NCBI RefSeq assembly: GCF_023065955.2
Contig: NC_079873.1
Coordinates: 95,270,128-95,334,127 of the forward strand
Direction: 5' to 3'
Source: Ursus arctos
Lineage: Eukaryota > Chordata > Mammalia > Carnivora > Ursidae
DNA: 64,000 nt
In this document: piece after piece, positions 12,234 through 23,330 of the stretch
Numbering within the stretch: the first letter of the stretch is position 1
Layout: every line of letters begins with the position of its first letter
Notes under the pieces: generated by a model
Told to the model about the DNA's origin: nothing
Seen by the model: the letters and a program-made list of their open reading frames with translations, nothing else
Database searches by the model: none
Made by a program: the position numbers and the translations under genes

Positions 12234-12724
12234 TGTGGTCGAATTTTTAATAAACTCCCTGAAACTCAAAGGAAATGATGAATTGTCGGGGAGATCAACT
12301 CACATACCTGACTTGTGTTAGCTTTCAGAGATTTCTGAGGTGGCGGACATTATGGGTTAATTGACAGTTAATCAACATTCTTGCTTTTTACTCAGGAGGG
12401 TAATACATTTCAAGGAAGAGTGGCACAACCTACTGTGAGTAGAAATTTATGGTAGTGTTTAGAGTAGTGGGAAACCAATGACCTCTAGTTCAAGGACAAG
12501 TACCTGGGAGCAATCAGTTCATTGACCAGGACTGGTGGTGAGCCTGTCAGATTTTGAATGTGTTTTCCAAAATTAATGGGCATTTGCCTTTTCCAAAGGG
12601 CCCAAGAAGGGAAAGAGTTAGAATTACAGAGGAGCTGACGTGTTATTTCAAAGTTTTAACTCCCCAAAAGGGAAGCAGAGCAAGTAACTACTTCCCTTCT
12701 CTTTGTGCATCAAAAGATGCCTCG

Positions 12725-12930
12725 TGGGGCCCAGGTGGCTCAGTCAGTAAAGCATCTGACTCTTGCTTTTGGCTCAGGTCCTGATCTCAGGGTCCTAAGA
12801 TCAAGCCCTGCGTGGAACTCTGCGATCAGTAGGGGGTCTGTTTTAGGATTCTCTCCCTCTCCCTTTGCCCCTTGTGCTCACACATGCGTGCTCTCTCTCA
12901 AATAAATAAATCTTAAAAAAAAAAAAAAAA
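12725..12930 (+). mobile_element. CAN-SINE, plus strand
   Basis: Head TGGGGCCCAGGTGGCTCAG, then GGGTCCTAAGATC, a CTCTCCCTCTCCC body, and the tail AAATAAATAAATCTT followed by about 16 A. Confidence 0.92.
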
Positions 12931-13057
12931 GCCTCATTATACCAGAAATACTCTTTGCGATCCAATCAGATGAGTCAGTTTATGCTTAACCTCCTCGTTC
13001 TTGCCTTTCTGTCTCTTTATGCTGATATTTGCCTGGATTATCTTTCCGTCTATGTAA

Positions 13058-13152
13058 GTCTTTACCTTTCTCTGTTTTCTCCTTTTTCTCTTTTTTCTCC
13101 CCCACCTCCTCTTTCTCTTTCCGTTTTTCCTCCAACCCTTCTTCTCTCCTGA
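13058..13152. repeat. Polypyrimidine tract
   Basis: About 95 bp nearly all C/T on plus, ending CTTCTTCTCTCCTG. On the minus strand it translates as spurious Lys/Arg/Glu-rich frames. Confidence 0.9.
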
Positions 13153-13464
13153 ATAACGACAAAACACCAAGGATGATAAAAACAATGGCTTGCAATTAAT
13201 GATTACTTAAAGAATTGTTACACAGTCCTTATACACACTAATGAGAAATTACCTGATCTTTTGAGAAAATTTTTTCTTACGCATAAGGACTGTAGAACAA
13301 TAGTTTAAAACCCAAAATAGCTCTCGGGTACTGGTTAAATGATTTCCAACCATTAACAGGAAGGAATATTCCAGAAAAGTGAAGAAAATTTAAATTTATG
13401 CAGTGGAGGGGAACATACAGATAATGTGTAACTGGTATGCACAGGGACTTGTGGCCACCCTATA

Positions 13465-13692
13465 TAATGTGACTTGCACTATGCTGTTTTATTTAATCTT
13501 CAGTATCTCGATTAATCTTTACAACCACCCAATGAGGAGATACCATTATCTTCATTCTGAAACAGATCGGGATGCTGAAGTTCAGAAAGGTTAATAACTT
13601 GCTCAACGTGAAGTAGCTAAGGAATAGTGGAGTTGGGATTTGAACTCATGTCAGCATTATTCCAAAGACCAATTCACATTCTGCCCTCTAGT
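13465..13692 (-). mobile_element. MIR
   Basis: CTTTACAACCACCCAATGAG, TGCTGAAGTTCAGAAAGG, GGAGTTGGGATTTGAACTC, ACATTCTGCCC: antisense MIR. Confidence 0.75.
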
Positions 13693-14366
13693 TCTCAAGA
13701 TCCAGTTTGTTAAAGCCCACATTGAGAACTCCAGCTCTGTAAATTGGTTAATAATCTGAACTCATAAGCACAGTCGGAACTACCGAATCTACAACTTGAA
13801 TATACACTCTCATAAGTTATCCTTTAATTGTTTCGTGTGAATAAGCTTAATTTTTACCTCTAGACTTAAACTTCTTTCATACACAATGCTGAGCGTATAA
13901 TAGGTTCATTGGACATACAGTTCACCTTGAAGAAGACAGAAAGTCAAGCTGTGGTTCTAAAAATGGAAATTCCAGAAACAAGGAGTCTTTGTTTACTTAA
14001 AGCCCAAACAACTGGATGAGACCTAAAACCAATCCAAATAAATGTGGTATGTGGTTTGTTTGGGAAGAGGTGAGGTGAGACGCTTCAAGAAGGTAATTTG
14101 GTTGATTTTTTTTTTCTTCACTGATTGACCAGTGAGGTAGCAGCATCTCAGACACACAGTGTATTGACTATGTTGGGTGAATCCTCCAGTCAGTAACTAA
14201 TAAAAGGTAAATGCGACAATATCTAGGTACTTAAAGTTGGCTTTATCGAGGAGCCACATTCTAAAAGTTGGTCCTGTGAAGTAGATGTGGGTGCAAACCC
14301 TCTCTTTGCTGTTTAACTTTGGTTATTGTTTCAGATGTGCTTTGTCTTTGACTGACAGTGATGTAT
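13693..14366. other. No feature seen
   Basis: Possibly a faint L2 end near 13850-13915; otherwise unique. Confidence 0.45.
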
Positions 14367-14381
14367 AAGATACTAGCTTTA

Positions 14382-14552
14382 GGGGCGCCTTCAGCTCAGG
14401 TCATGATCCTGGGGTCCTGGGATCGAGCCCCCTGGCTGGCTGCCTGCCCAGTGGGAAGCCTGCTTCTCCCTCTCCCCACCCCATTTCTACTGCTCATGCT
14501 TTCTCTTGCTCTCTCTCTCTCAAATAAATAAATAAAATCTTTTTTTTTAAAA
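14382..14552 (+). mobile_element. CAN-SINE with internal promoter deletion
   Basis: The head GGGGCGCCT joins directly to TCAGCTCAGGTCATGATCC. About 30 bp between two GCCT motifs, including the pol III A-box region, is missing. Tail AAATAAATAAATAAAATCT. TSD-like flanks AAGATACTAGCTTTA (14367-14381) and AAGATGTTAGCTTTA (14553-14567). Confidence 0.92.
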
Positions 14553-14977
14553 AAGATGTTAGCTTTAAGTTTTTCCCTGATTCACTTCCCTGTCAGTTAT
14601 GGGTGGCTTCTTTAAGAAGAGCTAAATCCACAAAATATTGAAATGAGGGAGTAACTATTTGCATTATGAAATCATCGACAAGAAGATTTCTGTGCACAGT
14701 TTGCCTTAAATATATTAACTAGGATTAAATTTGTGAAATTTCTCCTGATATATATTTATAAAATATGTAAAAATATGTCTATATTTATAATCAAATCTGT
14801 TCTATGAAGGAAGCTATGAGTAATCTATCAGCCACCCATAAATGTATTGAGTTCTGGTGTTGAAAAATCCTTTGGTAAAGACTTTTTGAAATGAAATTAT
14901 CATCTGTTATTTATTGGCATTTGTCCCTTGGAGTTTTGCTCCATTGAGTTTTCAGTAAAGTGGTGGTTGCCACTATG

Positions 14978-15196
14978 CAGGGTTTTTCAACCTTGATTCT
15001 GTTAATATCTTGGGCCAGATAATTCTTTGTTGTGAAGTTCTGTTTTGTGCATTGTAGCATGTTTAGCCTTGTCCCTGGACTCTACCCCCTAGAAGCCAGT
15101 AGCATCTTCCCACCCCCTTTTTTGGTCACAAAAATATCTCCAGAGATTGCTAAATGTCCCCTGAGAGGCAAATAGTCCTTGGTTGAGAACTTCTAA
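14978..15196 (-). mobile_element. MER20 (hAT-Charlie)
   Basis: CAGGGTTTTTCAACCTTG, GGGCCAGATAATTCTTTGTTG, GTGCATTGTAGCATGTTTAG, CAGTAGCATCTTCCCACCCC, GGTTGAGAACTTCT. Full-length antisense MER20. Confidence 0.85.
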
Positions 15197-15239
15197 ACTA
15201 TACAGATCTTGAATATTAGGAAATACTTATATATTAGAA

Positions 15240-15620
15240 TAATTATAGCAATACTTCTGTAACACTTATTTGTGGCCAATGTTTTGCATATGTAACTTAT
15301 TTAATCCTTACAGTTCTGTAAAGTAGATGCGATTATTATCCCATTTTCCCTTTTTTTTTTTTAAATTTAAATTAAGTATGCTCCATGCCCAGCATGGAGC
15401 CCAATGTAGGGCTTGAACTCACAACCCCAGAATTAAGACCTGAGGTGATATCAAGAGTCTGATGCTTAACTGACAGAGCCACCCAGGTACCCCATTATAT
15501 CATTTTAGAGATAGGGTGATGGAGGCACAGAGTGGTTAAGTAAAGATTTTTGTAGTTCCAGGATTTGAATCCAGGCTGAGTGGCATCAGCATCTGTCCTC
15601 TGAAACACACTGCACTATCT
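15240..15620 (-). mobile_element. MIR split by a short CAN-SINE
   Basis: Left: TTATTTAATCCTTACAGTTC and GATTATTATCCCATTTTCC. Right of the SINE: GGTGATGGAGGCACAGAGTG, GGATTTGAATCCAGGCTGAG, CACTGCACTATCTG. Confidence 0.8.
15364..15493 (-). mobile_element. Short CAN-SINE (body lacking the polypurine segment)
   Basis: Contains GTAGGGCTTGAACTCACAAC and ends GAGCCACCCAGGTACCCC. It lies inside a minus-strand MIR, with flanks ATTATTATCCCATTTT and ATTATATCATTTT. Confidence 0.88.
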
Positions 15621-15819
15621 GTATGATGGATTGGCCAGATAACAGAATTTTTTTCTGGAGAAACAATATTTGTGTTCTTTCCTACTTATCCACATTGACC
15701 ATCCAGAGGGATGTTGTGCATGGTCAGCTGTGGGCCTGCCACTGTGAAGGACTTCAGATAAAGGCTAAACTAGTATAGTTAAAACAAAATTTTTTTGGAT
15801 TTTATTTTATTTTAATTTT

Positions 15820-15931
15820 TTAACGATTTTATATTTAAGTAATCTGTGTATCCGATGTGGGGCTTGAACTCACAACCCTGAGATCAAGAGTCTCGTGCTC
15901 TCATGCTCTACTGACTGAGCCAGCTAGGTGT
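15820..15931 (-). mobile_element. Short CAN-SINE
   Basis: Contains GATGTGGGGCTTGAACTCAC and GAGATCAAGAGTC, ending GAGCCAGCTAGGTGTCCC. It lacks the polypurine body. The next SINE inserted at its 5' boundary. Confidence 0.88.
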
Positions 15932-15948
15932 CCCTCTACTTGTTTTTT

Positions 15949-16146
15949 TTCTTTTTTTAAAGATTTTATTTATTTATTCGACAGAGATAGAGACAGCCAG
16001 CGAGAGAGGGAACACAGGCAGGGGGAGTGGGAGAGGAAGAAGCAGGCTCCCAGCGGAGGAGCCTGATGTGGGGCTCGATCCCATAACACTGGGATCACGC
16101 CCTGAGCTGAAGGCAGACGCCCAACTGCTCTGCCACCCAGGCGCCC
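15949..16146 (-). mobile_element. CAN-SINE, bear-type, perfect 17-bp TSD
   Basis: Contains the bear-type body (CAGCCAGCGAGAGAGGGAAC) and GATCCCATAACACTGGGATC. TSD CCCTCTACTTGTTTTTT at 15932-15948 and 16147-16163. Confidence 0.95.
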
Positions 16147-16676
16147 CCCTCTACTTGTTTTTTATACCAGACATTTGTAGGAGACTTTGATAGACTGAGT
16201 ATGGCATATGTGCAGGCAGGGCTCATCTTAGGCTGACTCTAGAGTTAAACACTGATGGTGGGATTGTATTTCAGTAGTTTTATGAAAAAATAATGAAATT
16301 GCAGCTGATCTTGGTAGACTCACCTTGCCCAGAACTTGATTACCAAGACTGAAGAGTGAGGATAGTTCCAAAATTCCAGTGTATTTTTGGTGGTAGTTAT
16401 GCAAAATTTTCATGAACTTTGGGTGGTTTGCAGATGAAGGAGTGCTGAAAACATAACCCAGGCTTCTTTTTGGATGAATAATAGGTGACATTAAAGACTA
16501 TTATTTGATTTCTTGCTTTTGAGATTAGGTCTGATGATTCTTTTACTAGTAGGCGGTACCATACCCTTGATCAGTCTTAGCCTAAAGGAGAACACATGGC
16601 TGGAAAGCCTGTTTGGGGTAAGACGGTTCTAGATTTTAATTCATTCCATTTCTTCCTTTATTCATTCACCATTTGT

Positions 16677-16884
16677 AAAAAAGATTATTTATTCATTTGA
16701 GAGAGAGTGAGAGAGAGCACTAGCGGCGGGGGTGGGGTGGTGGGGTGGTGGGGAGGGCAGAGGGAGAGGGAGAAGCAGACTCCCTGCCAAGCCGGGAGCC
16801 CAATGTGGGGCTCGATCCCAGGAACCTGGGATCATGACCTGAGCCAAAGGCAGATGCTTAACTGACCGAGCCACCCAAGGTCCT
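16677..16884 (-). mobile_element. CAN-SINE with internal GGTGG expansion
   Basis: Full-length reverse SINE whose purine body carries GGGGTGGGGTGGTGGGGTGG (about 16729-16752), a local tandem expansion. The head ends GAGCCACCCAAGGTCCT. Confidence 0.9.
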
Positions 16885-16911
16885 GCTAGGGGAAGGCCTT
16901 ATTCGCCATTT

Positions 16912-17160
16912 AAGAGTCATTGTAGCATAGTTTTTAAACTACTGACTCTCAGATTCTACCTATGACACTAGTTGTATGGCCTGGGACAAATTACTTAATC
17001 TTTCCAAGCCTTAGTTTCTCCTTTGTAAAATTGAGATATTGTGAATAATATTGACCTCAACATGATTGCTTTGAGTATTAAATCGAATAATGTACATAGA
17101 GTACCTCACTGACACTTAGCTAAGTAAATAGTACATATTCAGTAAGTGTTAGCTATTCCT
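16912..17160 (+). mobile_element. MIR
   Basis: GTTGTATGGCCTGGGACAAAT, CAAGCCTTAGTTTCTCCTTTG, TTCAGTAAGTGTTAGC: near full-length sense MIR. Confidence 0.8.
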
Positions 17161-17169
17161 AGCCTGCTG

Positions 17170-17960
17170 TACCTGCCATGTCCTTGTGTCTGTCTACTAG
17201 GGAGAGGAAGCGAGAACATAGTTACCACACAAGGCAGAAGGTCCTGTGTCATGAAAGGAGGAAAGAGAAAATGCTCTGGTACTTCAGAAGAGTATAAGAG
17301 TCCTGGATGAAGAAGGAAGGGAGGAATCATGGAGGAAGTAACAGCTAAGCTGAGCCTTGAAGGAAGGGTAGAATTAAGGCATGCAGTTGTGAGAACACTA
17401 TTTCTAGAGTCAGCCATAAATACCTCCTGAGACTGGACTGCAAGTGATGAGTCATCCTTTTCTTCTTAATCCTAGCCATGTGCAGTGAGGAAATCCATGG
17501 TGGTAACAAATTCTTGCCGACTAGTGTTCCTTCCCCTTCATTTTCTGTGGAGAACATAGAAGGGCAGTCTTATTTCCTGCTGCAGCAATAGAGGCACTAA
17601 GTTCAAGGTCATGTAGTCAGCCTTAAATTAGACTCAGGTGCATGAACTCTCTAAGTAATCAAGCACCATGTATATTTTGATTAGGCATTTACTCTAACCT
17701 AATATTGTGTGGCGCTTTGGGGATACAGAAGTAGTATGCCCTTGAAGAAACTATGGTCACAATGGGAAATAAGACACAAATACACTAAATAGTATTATAA
17801 AATAATATAGAATCTAATATTCAGGTCTGTGGTGTGGACTTCTTATCTCAAGCTCTGGAAAAAAGATTGATCAGTGGAACCTGGGATGATTTTGGAAAGA
17901 TGGCTTCATGGGATAGGAATGTGAGTTTTGGACTGATGTAGGGGAGGGGAGAGGAGAGCA
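17170..17960 (-). mobile_element. Possible L2 fragments (minus)
   Basis: CTAAGCTGAGCCTTGAAGGA and TTTGGGGATACAGAAGTAGT, with ATAAGACACAAATACACTAA, resemble antisense L2 3' sequence ('gagacctgaagga', 'ctggggatacagcagtgaac'). Confidence 0.45.
17565..17650 (-). mobile_element. MIR fragment
   Basis: GAGGCACTAAGTTCAAGGTC and ATGTAGTCAGCC resemble antisense MIR core. Confidence 0.4.
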
Positions 17961-18333
17961 TTTGAGATGGGGAGATTTATTTGGCAATGCTGGTAATTCA
18001 TGAATGAATGAATAAATACAATGTCTTTTAATTCATGGATTAAAATTTCAGTGATATGTGCATCTCTTCAGCTGAGTCATATTTGCAGAGAGCTGTGATT
18101 TGATCTCTGCTGTCCGAATGTCCCCACTCCAGGTGATATATAAAGCATGCATGTATGTGGGGCACTTCTCATATTCCTGTTCTTGCTGATGCTTTCCACC
18201 ATCCAGAAACTATGCATATGTGAGCTAAACAAATGTCGTGTCATTGACAGGAATAATTGTCCATTTCTAGACATTTTGAGGAAATGAATAGTATTGGTTC
18301 ATTTCAAGGGGTCTTTCAAAGTCAGCACATTCT

Positions 18334-18406
18334 CTGACATTCTCCCTTCTTCCCCTGCAGTATGTGAACCCCACTGATTTCTTAGGAAGATGCACTGGTT
18401 GTCATG
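18334..18406 (+). other. Strong splice-acceptor-like sequence with candidate exon
   Basis: CTGAC branch-like motif at 18334-18338, a pyrimidine tract (TTCTCCCTTCTTCCCCTGCAG) and AG at 18359-18360. After it a frame stays open for 35 codons (YVNPTDFLGRCTGCHG...) to a stop near 18466, and a weak donor ATG|GTAAAA lies at 18406/18407. I recognise no protein. It could be a small exon of a transcript or chance. Confidence 0.3.
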
Positions 18407-19534
18407 GTAAAAACTACGCTAATTGGGTTCCTCTAGTTGATGTTCTGTCAGGCTCACTGCTCCACTGAGGATTTGGAATAGAGCACTTAACTTTTTACTT
18501 CTCAAAGAACATGTTCTCAGGAAGTCAGCTGGCTCAGCAGAAAATGGAAGGTATTTGAAATGTCCAATACCTTATCCAAATATTTCACCCTTCTTGGGGC
18601 CAGACATGCACAGTTTCAGTTTCATTTGGGATCTTCTTTCCACAGAGAGTACTGATGGAAAGTCAGCTGGAGATTTTTAACTGTGTTAAGTGGATTTGGG
18701 GGATTTGTAAAGAATGAAAATGTGTGGGCAGACCATTAATTTGAGAAAGGAGACCCGAGTCCAGGGCAGCGCTGGTCCGAAGCAAACAGAAGTAGTCGTC
18801 CTTTGTGGTCGTCTTGCCCTGTTTCCCACACTGCTAGAAGGAATGAAGGAAGGAAAAAGGAAGGCACGCAAGCCTAGTACCTCTCCCACAAATGATGATC
18901 TCAAATTCAGACTGTTCCTGATATTCCTTCTCTTCCAGGGTATTTTCTTTTCTTGGGAGCCTATAGAAGAATCTGAACTATGGTTTTCATGGCTCTGAAT
19001 GATTTAACATATCACTTATATAACTTACCATTTGAAATTGTTCTTGATGACCATTGGGCTAGATATTTTGGTATTCCTTATATGACATCAGGTAACAGTT
19101 GCCATCATCTACATATTGGTGTAATTTTCCTAGCCCTTCTCGGTAATACTGACTCACTGAGAAATTCTGAGTACACTGTGTAGCTCTATGCTTCCGTTTT
19201 TGAGGCTGATTCTGCCGAGTTGGGAGGAGCACATGCCTAGGCTGTATGAGATCAAGGGTTCCCCTCGGTCTTTTGTTCTTTTTTCCATCTCCTGGAATAC
19301 TTTCAGTGATGTTGTAACTCATCTGAAGACCCTTCATCCCATCTCTTTCTTTAAATCCACTTTTAACTGTCACTGGTCCTCTATACCTCGGTGTGAATGG
19401 GCGTGGGGGAAGGCTTTGGGCACTGGCCACCTGAGGGAACAAGGAGAGGAAACACTAGGCTGAAAAAGTGCCTACTGGGGGTTTGAGGCTAGGAAAACAA
19501 CTTGTCTTTTCAACAATTTTGCCTCAGGCCTGGT
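18407..19534. other. Unique DNA
   Basis: No repeat recognised. A 127-codon minus frame at 19059-19442 and a 94-codon plus frame at 18714-18998 lack recognisable domains. Confidence 0.45.
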
Positions 19535-19760
19535 AGTGGGGATAATAATGATAATTATCATCAGCAAGTGGTACCCAATTAAGTGCCTAATTGGGCATAA
19601 TGCTGTCCTTAGAGAACTTCACAGACCTATCCATTTCTGCATTGAGCCTAAGACAAACACAGTTGTAGAGACTGGGTTAATCATTGGTAATACCAAGTCG
19701 ATGCTAAATGTGTGGTCCACATCACACAGGCTAAAGATCAGTTTATTTTCGAGGAATAAG
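19535..19760 (-). mobile_element. Possible MIR
   Basis: CTTCACAGACCTATCCATTTC and CCACATCACACAGGCTAAAG recall antisense MIR, strongly decayed. Confidence 0.4.
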
Positions 19761-20054
19761 GGGCTGCGAGATTAAAGGTCTGAAGGCAAATGGAATCTGA
19801 ATATTATTTTGGCTTTACTCATTATCAGATATTCAGAAATAGTTTAGGTTCTCTTTCCTGCTTCAGAAAGTAACGTCACAGAGTCTTCGATGACAAAGAA
19901 TGCCCTTGCTAGGCAGCAGGAACATTGTTCACACTATCAGAGATCACAGTCTCCTCTTGGAAATGGGGATGGAAAAGGAGAGGGATGGGTGGGGACTCCC
20001 ACCCAAATGTGCTCTGGAAGATGGTTTTGGATGATTATAGAGTGTCAACATATG

Positions 20055-20215
20055 TTAAGATTTGAGTTCTTATAAGTTCCAGGTGCTGTGTGGAGTACCC
20101 TACATCGGTTATGTCATTTAACCCTGATAACAGCCACTACCTAGATGAAGAAATAGAGGGCCAGAGAGTATAAAGAAGTTGCCCCAAATCACACAGCTAT
20201 ACAGATTACCTCCTC
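20055..20215 (-). mobile_element. MIR
   Basis: GTCATTTAACCCTGATAACAG, GAAGAAATAGAGGGCCAGAG, CCCCAAATCACACAGCTA. Confidence 0.75.
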
Positions 20216-21002
20216 CCAATACACCCATTTTGTACTAAGTTTATGTGATAGTTTTTCTTATCATGGGCACCGTCTCTTTGCAAAAGGTGGAGGCAGTTAG
20301 CTGAGGACTCCACTTCATTGGATTCTGGGGTAATTGAGGTTTGGCTCTTTCATACGAGGTTGCAGATGATTCATTCAGCTCAGGCATAGCCCCTTACTGT
20401 CCACCAAATAATTGCATCTCATGGTAGTGTTTTGCTAGAGATCGAGGAGTCTAATATTTATACACCAAGGAAACCCAATATATCAAAGGAGAGGCCTGAG
20501 TTAAATAGTTCAAAGGGCTCGGAGCTCTATTGAATTCAAGCTGTTCTTATAACCCAACAACCCACAAGCTCCCCAGCCGTAAGGGCTTGTTTACACAGGG
20601 TTCCTTTATTTTAAAGGGAAAAAAAGCTTTGCAGCTCCTAGGGTGGAGGTGAAGCTCGCCTGTGCTGTAGTTCCTACAGTTTGCCCTTACATGTTTCCAT
20701 AGAAACGGAATTGTTGCTTGAACTAAAAATTCTTAGATTTGTTTTGAACTTAGATTTGTTTGAAACTTGTGCTAACCGTATCAAAACTGGGGGAGAGTTT
20801 CCTGGCATTCCATTCTACTGGCAATTAGTGGAGTCTTTGTGCTTAGAGGGGAAAGAAGGCACAAGGCCTCTGTCGAGTCTGGTTTGCACTAACCCTTGCT
20901 ATCAGTGGAGAGAGAGATTCCTGCGTGTGTGAATCCCCTTCCAATTCTTTTCCAAACTCAGTCTTTCCATTCAGCTCAGCCCCAGACTATAGGATCCTTT
21001 TG

Positions 21003-21418
21003 GAGGCGAGAGTGTAGCTAAGGGGCGCCTGGGTGGTTCAGTTGGTTAAACGTTCGACTCTTGGTTTCGGCCCAGGTCTTGATCGCAGGGTCATGGGTTG
21101 GAGACCCGTTTCTGTCTCTGGGCTCAGCACAGAGTCTGCCTGTCCCTGTCCCTCTCTCCTTCCTCCTCCTCTTCTCCCCCCCGCCCCCCTCCCCAGCTCA
21201 GGCTCCGTGTGCGCTCTCTAAAAAACATACATACATACATAAAATTTTTTAAGAAAAAAAGAGTGTAGTTAAGAGCATGGGCTCTAGAGTCAGGATAATT
21301 TGAGTTTGACTTCTGGCCCCACTACGTATCACCTTATGTGAGCTTGGGCAAGTAATGTAGGCTCTCTGATCTTCAGAGCTTCATCTGTATATGGGGGATA
21401 AAACTGATGCGTGCACGG
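21003..21418 (+). mobile_element. MIR split by a CAN-SINE
   Basis: After the SINE: AAGAGCATGGGCTCTAGAGTC, GTGAGCTTGGGCAAGTAATG, TTCATCTGTATATGGGGG: sense MIR including its tRNA-like head. Confidence 0.8.
21023..21260 (+). mobile_element. CAN-SINE, plus strand, with TSD
   Basis: Head GGGCGCCTGGGTGGTTCAG, pyrimidine-rich body, ACATACATACATAC tail. TSD GAGTGTAGCTAAG (21010-21022) and GAGTGTAGTTAAG (21261-21273). It lies inside a plus-strand MIR and is the only SINE between 16.9 and 28.8 kb. Confidence 0.93.
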
Positions 21419-21419
21419 T

Positions 21420-21632
21420 ATCCATCACACCTTTGAAGACCTTTTCTTGAACCCCCATCTCATGTCACCTGCTTTGATGTCAATTGCTTGGCACATTTGA
21501 GGTTTTTTTATGGTAGTTTTTTTGTGGCGGTGTCTCGCAAATCACCTAGATTGTAATCACCTGAGGGCGCAGGTGGGCTCTTGCCTGGCACAAAGCTGCA
21601 CACCCAGGAAATACTAATCAACTACTTGTGGG
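21420..21632 (+). mobile_element. L2 3'-end fragment
   Basis: Decayed L2 end: TTGTAATCACCTGAGGGCGC, TTGCCTGGCACAAAGC, GGAAATACTAATCAACTA. Confidence 0.5.
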
Positions 21633-22734
21633 GGTAAAGACTGGGCTTTGGGCTTCAGCAACTTATCCAGAGACTGGAGTTGACTTTTTGTCTTCACTGG
21701 AGTCCAGGTAGGCACTCTCTTCCCTAGCTTTTGCTGCCCCCACTAATAATTCAGTCTGGTAAAATACATCTAATGTGCCCAGTGTTATAGATTACATCTC
21801 TAAGGACTGATGAAAATGAAAGAATGTTCTCATACAACCTAAGGCTTCTCGGCCTGTAGTGCCCCTGTGCCGATGGCTCATTTTATTTGGGGAAACACTG
21901 TATTAGGTTTGGTCAGCCTTCAAGGGAAGCCAGTGGGGCCTCTTACTGAGGGTAGACTGGCAGTGCTTCCAGCCAAGCAGAGCTGAGCGAGGCGAAGATC
22001 AGCTTCACTTTACATTCTCCTGGGGATCACCATTGGGTGGTGGTATTGCTCAGACTGAAGTTTTTAAGCCTTCAGCCGGGGCTACTTTTCTCAGATATTT
22101 TGCAGTTAAAGATCCTATCTAAGTTGAAAAATCAGTTATGAGACAGGGCTCAAGTTAAATGGTGAGCGGCTTGTAGGTAGCCTGTTGTGGCCAAAAAGGG
22201 ACACAGTAAGGCATTATTAAGGCAAAATCAGTTGGTTACCAGGGATTTGCAAAATACAGGGGGAAACGAAAATAGGGCTTCTTTGATAAATGAACAAAGA
22301 GCTTGGTTTTCCTCATTTCTAAACTTCTCTGTCACTCTAGTCATATAGCCGAGGTTATTCAAACACAAATTATTTTTGCCATACTGAATAAAAGAGGATT
22401 CCAAGGAGGGTCTTTGGGAGGTTTTCGGGTTAACAGCCACATCCTAGGGAGTGGATAACTTTGCTCTTCCCTCTTTAGCTCTCCCCGTGGTTGTCACGTT
22501 GGCTGGCATCTAGGTGCCAGGTTGGTTGAATAGTTTCCGTGAAGAAAGACTGTGTTGGGAAATTCTCCCTCCAGCCTGCAGAGCCAAGGACCAAGGGCAG
22601 GCCCGAGACACTGGTCTGAAGGCAGAGGAGAGGCAAGGAAGAAGGGAAGTGGGTGAGCAGGGAGGTGAAGAGCAGAAAGGCAGAGGGGACGGTATCTGAG
22701 CTTATTGAGCCAGCCTGTTCATCGTGTTTCCTAC
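21633..22734. other. Unique DNA
   Basis: No repeat or gene recognised; purine-rich around 22615-22690. Confidence 0.45.
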
Positions 22735-23330
22735 CGCCGGTCCTGCCTCTCTCTAATCCATTTTCCACACAGCCACCATTGATTTTCCTAAGCATAAATC
22801 TGATTGTCTCATTCCCTTGCTTTAAACTCTTCAGTGTTGCCTATTAAGCTGAACATCAAGTCCAGGCTCCCCGACATGATGTATAAGGCCCTTCACAATC
22901 TGTTTCTTACCACGATCTATCTCACCTCTACCTACTTCCTGTATCTCACTTGATGCAAGGGGAGTATTGAATGGCTTACAGATCTTTCTACCTCGCCTTC
23001 CCTGCTTCTCTCTTAGACACACAAAAGGCTGCCGCCACGTCCTTGCCTATGCAGATCCTTCTGCATGGGACCCAGTGTCCACCTTTCTTTGCGAATTCCT
23101 GTTTATACTTCCAAGACACAGCTCGGATACTACCTCCTCTAAGAAGCATTTTTCCAAGCCCTTCAGGGGGGTTTATGTTTCTCCTCTGAGTTCCATGGTG
23201 CCTGTGTATACTTCTGTCTCAGCCCATTGTACTGAAATTGTTTATTTACATGTCTGTCTGCCCCACTAGACTGAGAGCTTCTTGGACGATGGGACTGAGG
23301 CGTTCAGTATTTGAGATGGTGGTGAGGGCC
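22735..23330 (+). mobile_element. L2 3' remnant, about 600 bp
   Basis: Sense L2 phrases in order: TCTTCAGTGTTGCCTATTAAG, ATGTATAAGGCCCTTCACAA, CTTGCCTATGCAGATCCTTC, TGCGAATTCCTGTTTATAC, CACTAGACTGAGAGCTTCTT. Confidence 0.8.

Noticed and set aside
12052..12234. Minus frames with 'LGGSVIKRLPSAQGVIPAFWDRAPH'-like peptides
   Set aside because: Sense translation of CAN-SINE heads, repeated at most SINE copies; not genes.
12725..12800. tRNA-like sequence with A- and B-box similarity
   Set aside because: It belongs to the tRNA-Lys-derived SINE head, not a tRNA gene; the same applies to the other SINE heads.
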